Source of the DNA: Datnioides undecimradiatus
Lineage: Eukaryota; Chordata; Actinopteri; Lobotiformes; Datnioididae
Reading direction: 5' to 3'
Assembly: GCA_008933995.1 (NCBI GenBank)
Contig: WARS01000013.1
Span: 16,061,806 to 16,125,805 of the forward strand
DNA: 64,000 nt
Positions 41,813 to 53,302 of this stretch are shown here, in pieces (positions within the stretch are counted from its first letter, which is position 1; each line of letters opens with the position of its first letter). The position numbers and the translations under genes are program-made. Under the pieces are notes generated by a model. The model worked only from the letters and a program-made list of their open reading frames with translations. It searched no databases and had not been told where the DNA came from.

Positions 41813-41885
41813 TTTGTCCCTCCCCTTGGGCAGAGAACTTTTTTCTCAGCAGTGAAGTCAGTCCCTGTTCAGTGGAAGTTTGGTC

Positions 41886-44800
41886 ATGTCTGGACTGCAG
41901 GGTGTTCGACTGCTGCTGCTGTGGGGCAGCGCCTGCCTCTGGCTGCCCAGCCTGGCTCAGGGGGCTCTGGTCATCTCCCGTGAATCTCTGCAGGTATCTT
42001 GACACACTGAGCTTTTTATAGTCTGATCTTAATTGGAAATCATGTAATTTGACAGTGGCAGTCTAATTTAGCCTGTATTTTGTTTTCATATGAATCTCTC
42101 TATCTCTCCTTCAGTTCTAGTTTTTAACTACAGGGAATTAATTTGAATTACTCCTTCTAACTCCTTCTGTGACAGAATTTATGAAGTTTTTCTTACAACT
42201 TAGTTCATGTTATGCCAGTGATCTCTAATATCTTGGCACCGTGTATGCTCAGCCTGCTGTACTTGTATTTCAGGAGACAAGAGGAGCTGCCAGATCACTG
42301 CAGGTATTTGGCAGAAACTGTTTATAGACAGAATGTCCTTTCATATTATAGTGAAAATATTGCTTATTAATTAAGCTGCCATATCTGCTTGTACATTATC
42401 TATACAACTTGTAGTTTTATTGATATAGAACATCATTAATTACTGAACCTAGCAATAAGAATACATTAGGCTATTTTTGAAAGAGTGCATATATTTTAGG
42501 CTACTGAATAGCATTAAGCAACCGTCCTAGTTTAAATAGGTGTCTTTGCTCATCATCTTCTTCCTTTCTTTGTTATAGAAAAGAAGCACAAATGAGGCCA
42601 TGGTAAGACAAAGATCTGTTTGTATCGCTACTGATGATAATGATGATGAAAAATATTTAATTCTACTCAGTACAAATTTTATTCTGTGAGAATAATTGTA
42701 TAAGGCAGCTCACCTCCAGATAAACAGAAGCACGCTGAATGAAGACGAAAACATTTGTTATGTATACATACTGTGTTCATTTATTTATTTTAGTCAGAAA
42801 ATTAACTCTGACCCCGTTTGACTGAAGTAATCTGTGAGGCGGTCTATTCAAACATTACCAAACTGTTAAGGCTGTGGAACCAGCAATAAAATGAAAATGA
42901 CAACAAACTCAACAAAATATTGATTTAATATTGAAAATGATAATTAAGAATAACTGAAGTGTCTGAACAAGTTTAGTTTTCAAATATTTACATTATCCCT
43001 GCTCAGAGCTTGCAGCACCCAGTTTGCCTCACCCAGTCTGTCTCATCACAACACTCCCAAAGTGGAAACATTGACATAATGTCTTTTTAAACATTTTTTC
43101 ATGCTGAGCTCATTTTCTTTGGCACCTATCAGGGCAACACTCTGTGGACTGGACTCGGCTGCAAATAAACAATCATGTCTGAAATTACATAAAAATAGCA
43201 GATCTTGCAGAAATAGAGTGCCTTTGAAAAGTGCTTGTAAAAAGGAGGATTTCTATATTCATCAAGTGCTTTCCTCTTTCTGCCTCAGGTGGAGGTATAC
43301 AGCGTGACAGTGGACTGCACTGTGACGTCTCGTTTTGCTCACACCGTCATGACCTCCAAGGCTTTGAACAAAGCAAACACCTCCCAGGAAATCTTCTTCG
43401 AAGTGGAGCTGCCCAAGACTGCCTTCATCACCAACTTCAGCATGTCAGTCTGTTTCCTGTGTGATTCCCTTTCTGTCCACATTCCCACTTGCATTATTAC
43501 CACATTTAGACTCGCTCTCCTTCCCAGCTCTGACTTTTTTGTTGATGATACAGTTAATTTGTCCAGTTTTTTGAAGTTCCATCACTTCGATCGCCATCTT
43601 TGCACTTCACAGGGAAATTGAAGGTCAGGTGTATGTTGGAGAAGTTAAGGAGAAAGAGAAAGCCAAGAAAGAGTATGAGAAGGCGGTTTCCTCCGGACAG
43701 ACTGCCGGGCTGGTCAAGTGAGTCAGTCAAGATGAAAAATATAAAACCCAATCTATATAACAATGCACCTTCACAGAAATGTTCTACATTTTATATACTT
43801 CTATTAGAGATTGTCATGTATGTCCATGTTTTGTTAAAGGGTCTCTGGAAGAAAAATGGAAAAGTTTTCAGTGTCTGTCAACATTGCAGCCAAAAGTAAT
43901 GTGACTTTCATTCTGACCTACGAGGAGCTCCTTCAGAGGACACTGGGCCAATATGAGATCCTTACCCGAGTTAAACCAAAACAACCAGTGCAGGAGTTTA
44001 AGGTGAATCCGTGTTGAAATCCAGACTCTTGGTGATTTCATATGTTCTAAATGAGTATTTAGAACAGAAGTTTACCTTACAAGTGATCTGTGCGTGTGTG
44101 TTTGTCACTTTGCCTGCATGGTAACAGATCGAGACAAACATCTTTGAGCCTCAGGGTCTTTCCTATGTTGATGCCCATGCAACCTTTCTCTCCAATGATC
44201 TGCTCCCTCTGGTGGAGAAAACTGTCACAGACAAAAAGGTACTCACTACAACAGGCTTGTAAGAAGTTATCTCTGATTCTTTGCCTGTATTGCACTCGCA
44301 CTGCTGCTTTCAAAATGTTCCTAGTCTCACATCCTCTTCTTCACACTCAATAAAATTACTGACCCAAAAATTAATAATAGGCTCAACTGACTGTATTGCA
44401 TCTCATTGTCAGGCACACATCTTGTTTTCACCAACAATGGAGCAGCAGAGGAAGTGTCCAGGCTGTGACAGTACACTCGTTGATGGAGATTTTATCATCA
44501 AGTATGACGTGAACAGGGCAAAGAGCCTTGGGGACATTCAGGTTGGCCTTCACTGAACACCCTTCTCAGGATCTGCTGAATGCACGCACATGTTAAAACT
44601 GAATTTATGATGGCCCAACAACAGGAAATGAATCCAGGATCCTCTTTTTGCCTCGTCTGTCTTTCATGTGTGTTATTGCCTTTTCTGATTCTCTTTGCTT
44701 CAGATTGTGAATGGTTACTTTGTGCACTTCTTTGCACCACCTGACCTGCCCAGAGTCCCAAAGAATGTGGTGTTTGTGATCGACAGGAGTGGATCGATGT

Positions 44801-47800
44801 ACGGAAGAAAGATCGAACAGGTGAGAGAGAATGTTTAATGTGCGTCTAATATACTGATGTCCCCATCTTGACCTCTGACCCTGTAACTCCTTGTAGACAA
44901 GAGAGGCAATGTTGGCCATCCTCAAAGACCTCCACGAGGATGACTACTTTGCCATCATCCAGTTTGATGATACCATCCAATCTTGGAAAGATTCACTCAC
45001 CAAAGCAACCGAGGAAAACGTCGCTCAAGCCACAATCTATGTGCAAAACATACGTGACAGAGGAGGTTGGTTGAAAAACAAATGACACAAGCTTCTAAAT
45101 GTCATTTTTGCTTTTTAGATATATGAAATATACCATCCCCTGACCATTTCACACAATGTTGTGCTTTTTCTTTCCAGGAACCAATATCAATAGTGCAGTG
45201 TTAAAAGGCGTGGACATGTTGATCAGAGACAGGCAGGAGAAGAAGCTCCCAGAAAGGAGCATTGACATGATTATTTTACTGACTGATGGCATGCCAAATT
45301 CTGGTACGTGTGCAGAACGTGCACATACTGTGTAATGATATGCTTTTGCCTTATTTGTCAGAGTGTGCATGTGATTGATGAGCTTTATGTTAAATTTCTC
45401 TGTATTGTATTTGTGCGTTTGAAGGAGAGTCACACCTACCAAAGATCCAGGAGAACGTCCGTTCTGCTATTGGAGGAAACATGTCTCTGTTCTGTCTTGG
45501 ATTTGGGAATGACGTGGATTATTCCTTCCTGGATGTGATGAGCAAACAAAACAAAGGATTGGCTAGGAGAATTTTTGAAGGTTCAGATGCAACAGTGCAA
45601 CTTCAGGTAGAAGGTCCAGACCATAAACATGTTTCTAAACCATTAGTTTGATAGTAGAATGATTTTTATTAACTATGCATTTTTTCAGGGTTTCTATGAG
45701 GAGGTGTCCAGTCCTTTGCTCTCAGAGGTGGACTTACGTTATCCTGATAATGCAGTGGATTTCCTGACCACTAACCACTTCAACCAGTTATTCAATGGCT
45801 CAGAGATCGTGGTGGCCGGTCGGCTAATGGACAATGACCTGGACAACTTCATAGTGGAAGTGTTTGGCCAGGGGGTGAGGAGAAGGAAATGGCAGAAATT
45901 TAGAGACAATGCTAAGGTGGAGAGAGGGTGGTTGTTTATTCCTTTGTTTTCTTCTACCTTGGTCTCACCTGTAGTTTGAGGATGACTTCAAGGTGCAGGG
46001 CCAGGCCAGTGCTGTGGACTGGAATGTGCTGTATCCTGATGAGGAGTACATCTTTGGAGATTTCACAGAGCGTCTTTGGGCCTACCTCACCATCCAGCAG
46101 CTACTGGAGAAGAGGTCAGTTTGAGTAACTTCCCACAAACTGTAAATGACTTTAGCATAGTAATCTTTATCTCTGATTGTTAATGATTTCTCTGTTTGAC
46201 CACTGTCTGTGTCATGAGTGGCAATGTCTGTATATTTTTCCTCTTGTAGCAAGAGTGGTACCACAGATGAGAAAGCCAATGCCTCAGCCAAGGCCCTGGA
46301 CATGTCTCTGCAATACAGCTTTGTCACCCCCCTCACCTCTATGGTGGTCATCAAGCCTGAAACTGAGGACAGCCCTCTCATTGCTGACAAGCTGACTGAA
46401 GGTTAAAGGAGAAAAGAGAGGATTTTAAAAGTGATACTGAACAGGCCTCTCTAAATACGGCTGCAGTCAAACTGTGATCTATTCACCAGCAGCTGAAATC
46501 ATTTTTTCAGTATCTTGGTATCAGGTTTGAATTGTGAAATTTACCAGATTGTTTTTTGTCTTTATCTATTTTTTGACAGAGCAAAGACAGGCAGCAGAAA
46601 GAGTGGGTAAGACAGTTCTTTTTTAAGAAAAAACACAAAAAGACTTCTGAGATGTAATCAATTCACTGTGAACTGATTCTTAACTTTAATTTTCCTGTAC
46701 ATGTTTGTAGGCTATCAATATGCACCTCCAGTGTATTCTTACAAGCCGACACCCACATATTTTGGTAAGTGCACTTACAGGAATGCTGGATGCATGTCAG
46801 TGTCTGTTCAGTCCATCATAACAGCTGTTAAACTGTAAAAATTTCTAAGATCTTCTCTACAGGTCCTCAGAGGATGAGTCCTGATGACTTTGCTGATGTG
46901 GCAACTTTATTTATAGAGCTGGCAGGTCAAAGTCTACAGTAGCTGTACTACTGAGGGCACAAATATTTAGACAGATATTCAGGGTCCTCACACTCCCACA
47001 GGATGACGCTGGTCATTTGGACCATATGGATCACCATGAAACTTTGAGTACATATTAATGTCTCACTCAGGGTGAATTTAAATAACTATTGTGATCCCTC
47101 AGCTCTTCATCTAACACCAACATCATAAAGTCAAATTTATAATGTGTCCAGTACTTTAATTTATTACAACATACCGGCAAAACTAAAGACATTCCCATAA
47201 ACAGCTAGAATGGCTGTAGATTCTGTACTGATGAAACATTGTCATCAGCATGTTGAGTCCATACTGAATGATATCTATTTTATTTATCACTGTTATCAAT
47301 CTCTGCAGTGGACGGAGATCCTCATTTCATGATAGAGCTCCCAGACAGAGACGACGCCCTGTGTTTCAACATCAACGATGCACCAGGAACCGTTTTCAAC
47401 CTGGTCAAAGACCCAAAATCAGGTCAGTCCTAATTTTGTCCTGATATAAGTATAAAACGCAGTTACATTTGTCCTTTTATCCTTTTTGGACACTGCCAGA
47501 AAGTCATACCCTTCAGTTGAAGAGAGAGTAATTGAATCCCATGTTGTTTCCTCAGGGATTTTGGTCAACGGCCAGATCATTGGAGACAAGATGATTCCCC
47601 CTGATGGTAAAATAAACACCTACTTCTGCCGTTTTGGTATCGTCCACCAGACTCTGGGGGTGAGGCTAGACGTGAGCACCCAGGTCATTTCAGTGTTCCA
47701 GGACGGCAAACAGGTCAAACTGCTGTGGTCTGACACAGCATCTCTCAAGGGACCCAAGTGAGTGGCTGCATCATCACATTGATATCTCCTCCAGTAAAAG

Positions 47801-49005
47801 AGAAACAACGCTCTACATGAGTTACATGAAACATAACATCCTCTTCATAAATAGATAACTAACATCTTCTCCTCCAGTGTGGATATTCTCTTGACCAAGG
47901 ATCGCAGCCTCACAGTAACTCTAAAAGATTCAGTCAAGTTTGTCATCCTGCTACACAAAGTGTGGAAGAAGCACCCATACCACCGGGACTACTTGGGTTT
48001 CTACACCTTGGACAGCCACCTACTCTCCCCCTCTGTTCACGGCCTGCTTGGTAAAACAACATACATGTCCCACAGTAGATTGCGTTGTTGGATAAAATTC
48101 ATTAACACCAGCAAAATCAATCAGAATGTATACCCACAGTGCTGACTGTAAATTTCACTAGCAAGAACCACACTATCAATGAGGTGCATTTGAGTGATGT
48201 ATTGATGAGATTAAGAATTTAAGCCAATTCTTTGGGTGTTGCTGAGTTTGGGCAAGCTTCGGATGGGAATCTGCCATAGCACCCAAGTACTACAGACCCC
48301 CATAGGGCCCTTCGGATAGAAAAGGGAGAGAAAGAGATAGAAGAAGGAAAAGGGTGGGAGGGAGGGTTGTCGATGCAAGAATGAAAGAGGTGGGAGAGAG
48401 CTAGGAGGGTATTTATAGGGAAGTGACGCCTTGAGGTATGGTCATGCTCCTGAAACTTCACTCCAGACAAAATGAACCTGTTTATTAATTAATAATCAGT
48501 CAAATCTGCACCTTACCTTGCCTTTATGACATTACACTAAATTAAAATAAATAAAGTTTGTCGGCAGGTTGTAATTATAAACTAGGGGAGAGCTACAGAG
48601 CCAATATGATTATGTTTTAAAATATATGATATGATATGTAAATGGTGTTTTTTTTAATTCCAGGTCAGTTCTACCATGGGATTGAATATGAGGTGACAGA
48701 CCTGCGTCCAGGTGAGGTCCCGGAGAAACCAGACGCCACCATGTTTGTGAAAGGAAAGGAACTCAATGTGACCAGGTACGTGACTAAGATGAGAATTTGC
48801 ATGTAAAATGTGTCCTAAATGAATCAATAAGTGGATGGATCATGACATTACAAAGTCTGTCCACAGAGGCTGGCAGAGAGACTTCAGGAGGGACGAGAAG
48901 AACGGAGAAAATGTTCCCTGCTGGTTCGTTCATGGTAACGGCACTGGCCTCCTGGATGGAAATGTAACAGACTACATCGTGTCTGGCCTTTTTAAAACTG
49001 TTTAA
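41886..49005 (+). CDS. itih3: Inter-alpha-trypsin inhibitor heavy chain, ITIH3-like, copy 1 (926 aa)
   Basis: Secreted plasma/matrix protein; heavy chains are transferred to hyaluronan and stabilise the matrix. Exons: 41886-41993, 42274-42303, 42579-42602, 43289-43443, 43613-43717, 43840-44002, 44128-44238, 44413-44541, 44704-44820, 44897-45065, 45178-45303, 45425-45606, 45689-45874, 45975-46114, 46250-46401, 46580-46606, 46711-46764, 46863-46925, 47309-47422, 47556-47757, 47878-48050, 48664-48775, 48867-49005; 2781 nt in frame. Signal peptide about 1-25 (LLLLW...SLAQG); VIT domain about 48-178 ([21 protein letters not shown]); VWA from about 296 with MIDAS DRSGS at 302-306 and LTDG; variable linker about 610-680; DPHF at 684-687; ITI_HC C-terminal domain ([14 protein letters not shown]) to the end. 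The DPHF motif is where heavy chains are cut and ester-linked, which supports ITIH1/3 rather than ITIH4. Donor 46401/46402 (GTTAAA) is weak. Confidence 0.93.
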
Positions 49006-50059
49006 AAAGAGATTTCACATCAATGTTTACCACAGAAATGTCATCCAAATCAGACTCATACAATAAATATTCAAATCTGTCATCAATCATGAAATCATAA
49101 CATTATGCACACAGATGCAACTAGGCTTCATTCAAAACATCATACTGACAATGTCAATCAGTGTAATTATTGAAATTATTTTCCACGGGAAGTAGTACTT
49201 TTCCAAAATAGTGAGAGGATCCGGGAGACGGCCTCAGCAATTACTTATGTGGAAATAAATGAAACTAAGAGATGGACTCAAGCTGGATTTACTGATTGCT
49301 TTTCAGTTTATTGTTGTTTTGTTTGACAGAAAAAACAGTTTAGTTTATGTTTTTCAGCCTTTGCTTTGGTTAATTCTCCTTTTTATCTACAGTTGATGTC
49401 TACTTGCATGTTGACACTGAGACACCTTTTTTTTTTTAACCTTGGTTGTGATTTTTAAGATGAAAAACCTGTCACAGGTTGTGTGGAGTCACAGTAGGTC
49501 TGAAACACATGATACCAAATAAATATCACAAATTGGTGAAATTCTTCTTTACAGTTAAAGAGTGTAAAAAAAGTCCTCTATAGACTCAGATTGTTGTTTT
49601 CCTACAGGAAATATCAACACTTGTTGGTGTAATTGTTGGTTTACTCTTTGTGATGATATAATCAACCTCATTCATCTCAGCATGCGGAGAAGAAATAAAT
49701 ATGGAAGGGAAAATCCCACAATTTATATAACCTGAAAGCCTGAACTCATGTTGCATACAGCAAACACACACACTCACACAGGGTGGACCCTGAAATCAAG
49801 CATTAGATGGGCAAGTTAGGACGAGTTGAAAATAAAGTCAGTTGATGAAATCTTACATACATTCTTAATCCCCTACCAAACACCCACATACACACACATA
49901 CCAATTTACAGGAAACCACGCATACTGACTCACACAAACCTTCCACAAGTACTGCAGAGCTTCGCTCCTCCTGCAGCACATAGTGGGGGCGGAGTTTAAC
50001 TCTTATGGAAAGTCTTGAGCCCCACATGCCTCGAATTCCCTCTACACTTGTTTTCAGCC
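49006..50059 (+). other. 3' UTR of itih3 copy 1 and short intergenic gap
   Basis: AATAAA at 49062-49067, and a second at 49518-49523. The two itih3 coding regions are only about 1.05 kb apart, so the second gene's promoter must lie within this stretch or overlap the first gene's 3' end. No clear TATA box is seen. Confidence 0.6.
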
Positions 50060-53000
50060 ATGCTGGAGGAGAAGCTCTTCTGTTTCTCAGGCATGCCAGC
50101 AGTGTGGAGAGTCATGCTGCTTTGGGTCTGCGTCTGCATTTGGCTTGCTGCTCAGGCCCGGGGGGATCTGGTCGTTTCCCGCAGAGATGCTCATACAGAG
50201 GTATTTAAAAATCAAACACACGTGTAGCGTATAAACATTTGTCTGTTTTGTTATCTTCTGTGGTCAGCTGACAACTCATTGGTGATCAGTCTATAAAAGT
50301 TGAAGGTCTAAAAGGTTTGCATGTCTATCAGCAGCAACGCTGTTTTTTTCCTGGAAAGGGAATAAAGAAAGATCATTGACCACAGGGGAGAAATATGCTT
50401 CAATTGCTAAAAAACTAAAAATATTGAATTGATTATTGATTAAGTATGTGATATTGCTTTTTTATTTATAATAACGATTGATAATATAGAACCTCAGCAG
50501 ACTCCAACATTAGGTGTATGTCAGTTTATTAGCAGTGATATTTTAAGTCTTCTGTTGCAAATCTCAGTCAAATCTCAGGTGAATCCAAGTCAAGTCTGTT
50601 AATGCAAGCCTCCAAAGTCAGGTCCCGCCTCCTTGAGCACAAGTCTGTGTCAGGGGTCTGTGTAAGTCCTTGCAAGCAAAAGCAAGTAAAAGCAAAATTT
50701 TAGTGGAGTTGATGCCAAAGGTTTTTGTTTCCTACTCTTCAAGACCCTGAGTCTTACAGCAGTAAAATAAGGTCTCAGAAAAATACAAAAGAAAAAAAAG
50801 ACATGTTATCATCATCAGTTCATCCATTTGTTGCATTTTTATTCGGTGGCTTTTTTATTTGTTTTTAATTTTTTTTACTTTATTCAAAAATAGTGTGATT
50901 AGTGTGATAGTGTCACATTGTGAGAATTGGGTCCTACATTTGGACCCAGGCAGTATTTCACAATTAGATCTAGTGTCACCATTTTGAAGTGATATCTTAA
51001 GGCTTACTCACTATTTAAGCCTAAATTACATATTGTCGGAGCCTTTAGGCCTGACAACTCTGTCTGAATCAAACAGTAATAAGCCAGAGTCAACACTCTG
51101 CTTCTCTTCCAACTTTCCTCTTGCAGTCTCTCACACCCATGCATCAGTTTGTTAAACTAAACATGGCCTGTCATTTCAGACCTTGCCATAACTCCCCCTT
51201 CCGCTTGTTGCCCCTGTTGAATGTGTATATAAAGCCTTGTTCACCACTACAGTATGCTCAATTGTCTATATTGCTTACAGCCCCTCCTCCTACCTGGCTG
51301 CAACCCATGTATTCCTGCCAGCTGGCTTGTTGTCTGACCTTTACATCCATTTCTTTTCCCACACCTTTGTTTAGCTCGGGGTCACACCTTGTTTTCATAA
51401 CATGTCTCTGCAATGCATGTCTCCACAATTTTCTTGAAAAACTTGCTCTGAAAGACATTTTGTGACATGGAGAGATGGAAACTTAAATGAAAATGATGGA
51501 GATTATCAAGAGAATGATTGGTGGTCTGAAACAGTTTGAAAATGTGAAAATAATAAACTATTTGACCATTACTTCAAATAGTCAAATAGTCATGCATTTG
51601 GTGCAGATCTCATCACAATCGTACCTCTTTTTCCTCAATAACCACGTTGTCGTGCTATTTTTTGTCCCAGGACACCAAAGAAGCTATGAGCATCAGGTCA
51701 ATAAAGGTAGCTTAAAGCTTAAAGTACTTACTAACAAAGTATGAAGTATGTATCCCACTGTTTTATAGGTCCTTGTTGCTGTACTTTACTATGTCACTTA
51801 AATCAAAATAGTTTTGTGAAAATAAGCTGTTACTGTCTATTTTTCTTTAACAGAAAAGAAGCACAAATGATGCTGATGTAAGTAAAAGTTTTTGATTTTA
51901 ACATAAAATTCTAAAATCAAAATAGACGTATGACCTTCCTCAACAACAAGGCGTCATATTTCAAACGTTAATGCGTCATGGTAAAATTACTCAAGAAACT
52001 TGGACATAATATAGCAATACAATTGTGACCATGGTCAAGAGGACTGGTAGCTTCTATCTCACAGTAGTGTTTTTGTTTGCAAAATGAAGTCCACATTTTC
52101 TTTAAGCCTCATTGCTTCCAGATGGCACTTGTTCCATTCTTCCCTCTGTCCACAGGCATATATTTACTTTCTCTTTGCTTTACTGGAGACAATAAACAGG
52201 AAGAGGAAACTGGACATAATTTGTCCGTCTGTGTTTTATTCCTTTCTTTGTTTGCCAGTAAAGACAAAAGCTTAAATTTGATCTAACATTGTAATTTCAG
52301 AACAGTTTTGTGACATGACTCCTTTGGGGACATTCCCTAATTACATCTATGAATAGAGCAGCGAGACAACAAAGGGCTGACAGTCCTCTCAGCCACTGGT
52401 CTTCCTTGTTCCCTGACAAAATTTTTTAGAACTTGCGTGTTTTTGATTTTCTGATGCTGAAGCCCACCAAAAAAAATCATTTCACTCAACAGCCATGGGA
52501 ACCTTCTCTGACTGTACGTGATTTCAGATGGTGGAAGTGCAAAGTGTGACAGTGGACTGCAATGTCACATCTCGTTTCGCTCACACCATCATGACCTCTA
52601 AGGCTCTGAACAAAGCAAACAGCTCCCAGGAAATCTTCTTCGAAGTGGAGCTGCCCAAGACTGCCTTCATCAGCAACTACAGCATGTCAGTAAAAACTCA
52701 GTTTACTTATGACAGCGATCACAGACCTTGTCTTTCTTTAAGTTTAACCAATGTCCTTGCGCCTCACAGGGAAATTGAAGGTCAGGTGTATGTTGGGCAA
52801 GTAAAGGAGAAAGAGAAAGCCAAGAAAGAGTATGAGAAGGCTGTTTCATCTGGGCAAACTGCTGGGCTGGTCAAGTATGTTGGACTGAAGTGTTACAGTA
52901 AGGTTTGAACGCATCATGGTGCTTGTTGTAGTGTCATAATAAAGTGTGTCTGTCTTTACAGGGCCTCTGGAAGAAAGATGGAGAAGTTTTCAGTGTCTGT

Positions 53001-53262
53001 CAACATTGCAGCCAAAAGCAGAGTGGCTTTCATTCTGACCTACGAGGAGCTCCTTGAGAGGAAATTGGGCCAATATGAGATCCTTACCCGAGTTCAACCA
53101 AAACAACCAGTGCAGGAGTTTAAGGTTGAACACACTTCCCTCTGTTATTTTTCTTAATAATGATGTACTGGTCTTGAAGAGATGAAAAACTTATTGATCT
53201 GCAGGGTTAACAACATTAATGAGACTTTACATCACAATGATTCCTCAGCCTCTGTGATCATC

Positions 53263-53302
<40 letters not shown>

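Noticed and set aside
41603..42021. Open frames through the CA repeat with His-Thr repeats
   Set aside because: Products of the microsatellite; the real start of the ITIH gene is the ATG at 41886 in another frame.
48219..48470. Purine-rich stretch in an itih3 copy 1 intron as a mobile element
   Set aside because: No inverted ends, target duplication or tRNA-like head could be seen, so there is no basis for naming it.
51671..51696. 26-nt version of itih3 copy 2 exon 2
   Set aside because: It breaks the reading frame into the following exon; the 36-nt version with donor at 51707 keeps it.
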